Assembly (NCBI GenBank): GCA_015494595.1
Contig: WGAX01000071.1
Location: 1 to 6,011 of the forward strand
DNA length: 6,011 nt
Reading direction: 5' to 3'
Origin: Nitratiruptor sp.
Lineage (GTDB): Bacteria > Campylobacterota > Campylobacteria > Campylobacterales > Nitratiruptoraceae
The notes beneath the pieces are model-generated. The model saw nothing but the letters and a program-made list of their open reading frames with translations. It did no database searches and was not told the DNA's origin. The position numbers and the translations under genes were made by a program. Positions 5,532 to 6,011 of this stretch are shown piece after piece. Numbering within the stretch: the first letter of the stretch is position 1; every line of letters begins with the position of its first letter.

Positions 5532-6011
5532 ACCTTACCGGGCTATATAAGATCACTAATACAAGCAACACTAGCAGACCCACAACCATCCAGCGTAGCA
5601 TTTTGGATAGGTTACCACTTTGCACCACGCGTCCGGCAAATCCACTCTTATATACAACAGCTGCTATAAAATCCACTGTAGCATCTACTACACGCAAATC
5701 CAGCTCTTTCCAAGCAATTTTGCTTAACTCTTTATAAGGCTCAGTAAATACCTTCTCATAAATAACAGGAATATAGTATTGGTTATAAAGCAATTTATAA
5801 AGGAAATGCTCTTTCCACTTTTCACTAAAACCACCCCTGCTATATTTATAAATCGCAAAGGCAATGCCGCTTAACGCAATAAGGGTAGTCACACCAATCA
5901 AAGCAACAGTAGCAATCCCGTGCATATGAAAATGGTACTCTGGAAGTAGTTTAGTAACAAACTCTTCAAAAGGCTCCTCAAAAAATCCAGCAATAATGGC
6001 TAAAATCGCTA
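5530..6011 (-). CDS. nuoL: NADH-quinone oxidoreductase (complex I) subunit L, C-terminal part
   Basis: NuoL is the distal antiporter-like subunit of complex I. Only the last 159 residues lie in the window; the frame is open to the right edge, so the Met at 5925 is internal and the true start is outside. In window numbering, residues 1-8 are hydrophobic and are followed by an acidic loop (FFEEPFEEF, 9-17). A transmembrane helix spans about 33-54, a long amphipathic charged stretch about 65-135 (HFLYKLLYNQYY... to ...GNLSKMLRW), and a final hydrophobic helix about 140-156, ending in YSPVR. This matches the NuoL-specific C-terminal architecture, in which a long lateral helix runs along the membrane arm and is anchored by a last transmembrane helix; NuoM and NuoN lack it. 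The proton-channel residues are upstream of the window. It ends 11 bp before nuoM, as expected in the nuoLMN order. Confidence 0.9.
   Translation of the reverse strand, partial: AILAIIAGFFEEPFEEFVTKLLPEYHFHMHGIATVALIGVTTLIALSGIAFAIYKYSRGGFSEKWKEHFLYKLLYNQYYIPVIYEKVFTEPYKELSKIAWKELDLRVVDATVDFIAAVVYKSGFAGRVVQSGNLSKMLRWMVVGLLVLLVLVILYSPVR

Overview
This window looks like a chromosomal segment from a member of the Campylobacterota (Epsilonproteobacteria). The grounds are AT-rich coding sequence with heavy use of ATA, AGA and TTA codons, the protein-level character of the complex I subunits, and a UbiA-family prenyltransferase resembling MqnP of the futalosine menaquinone pathway that this phylum uses. 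The species cannot be fixed by eye. A free-living type, such as a vent or sediment genus, seems plausible, but that is inference.

Layout. Positions 1-284 hold the C-terminal domain of an IS110-family transposase, cut by the left window edge and apparently shortened at its C-terminus. It is about 52% GC over the first 300 bases (157 of 300 by hand count), while 541-660 is about 29% GC (35 of 120), so it reads as an imported element. Positions 285-713 hold no convincing gene but are dense in inverted repeats between 359 and 519, and the GC content falls gradually across them. Next come mqnP on the minus strand (714-1568) and miaA on the plus strand (1615-2511). They diverge from a 46-bp gap built around a perfect mirror-image pair of -10 boxes. 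miaA converges on the nuo operon and overlaps its last gene by four bases, with an inverted repeat spanning both stop codons. The right half is the tail of a minus-strand complex I operon, nuoL (partial), nuoM and nuoN, in the usual order. Gaps are tight: 11 bp between nuoL and nuoM, and a one-base stop/start overlap between nuoM and nuoN.

Function. NuoL, NuoM and NuoN are the three antiporter-like proton-pumping subunits of the membrane arm of respiratory complex I. MqnP attaches the isoprenoid tail in menaquinone synthesis, the likely quinone partner of that complex, so two of the three functional units concern anaerobic or microaerobic respiration. MiaA modifies A37 of tRNAs that read U-starting codons. 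These are ordinary core genes.

The parts worth a second look are non-coding: the hairpin cluster downstream of the IS110 fragment, the symmetric divergent promoter that would make miaA mRNA leaderless, and the hairpins at the miaA/nuoN stops and the nuoN start. I see no CRISPR array, tRNA, rRNA or defence system.
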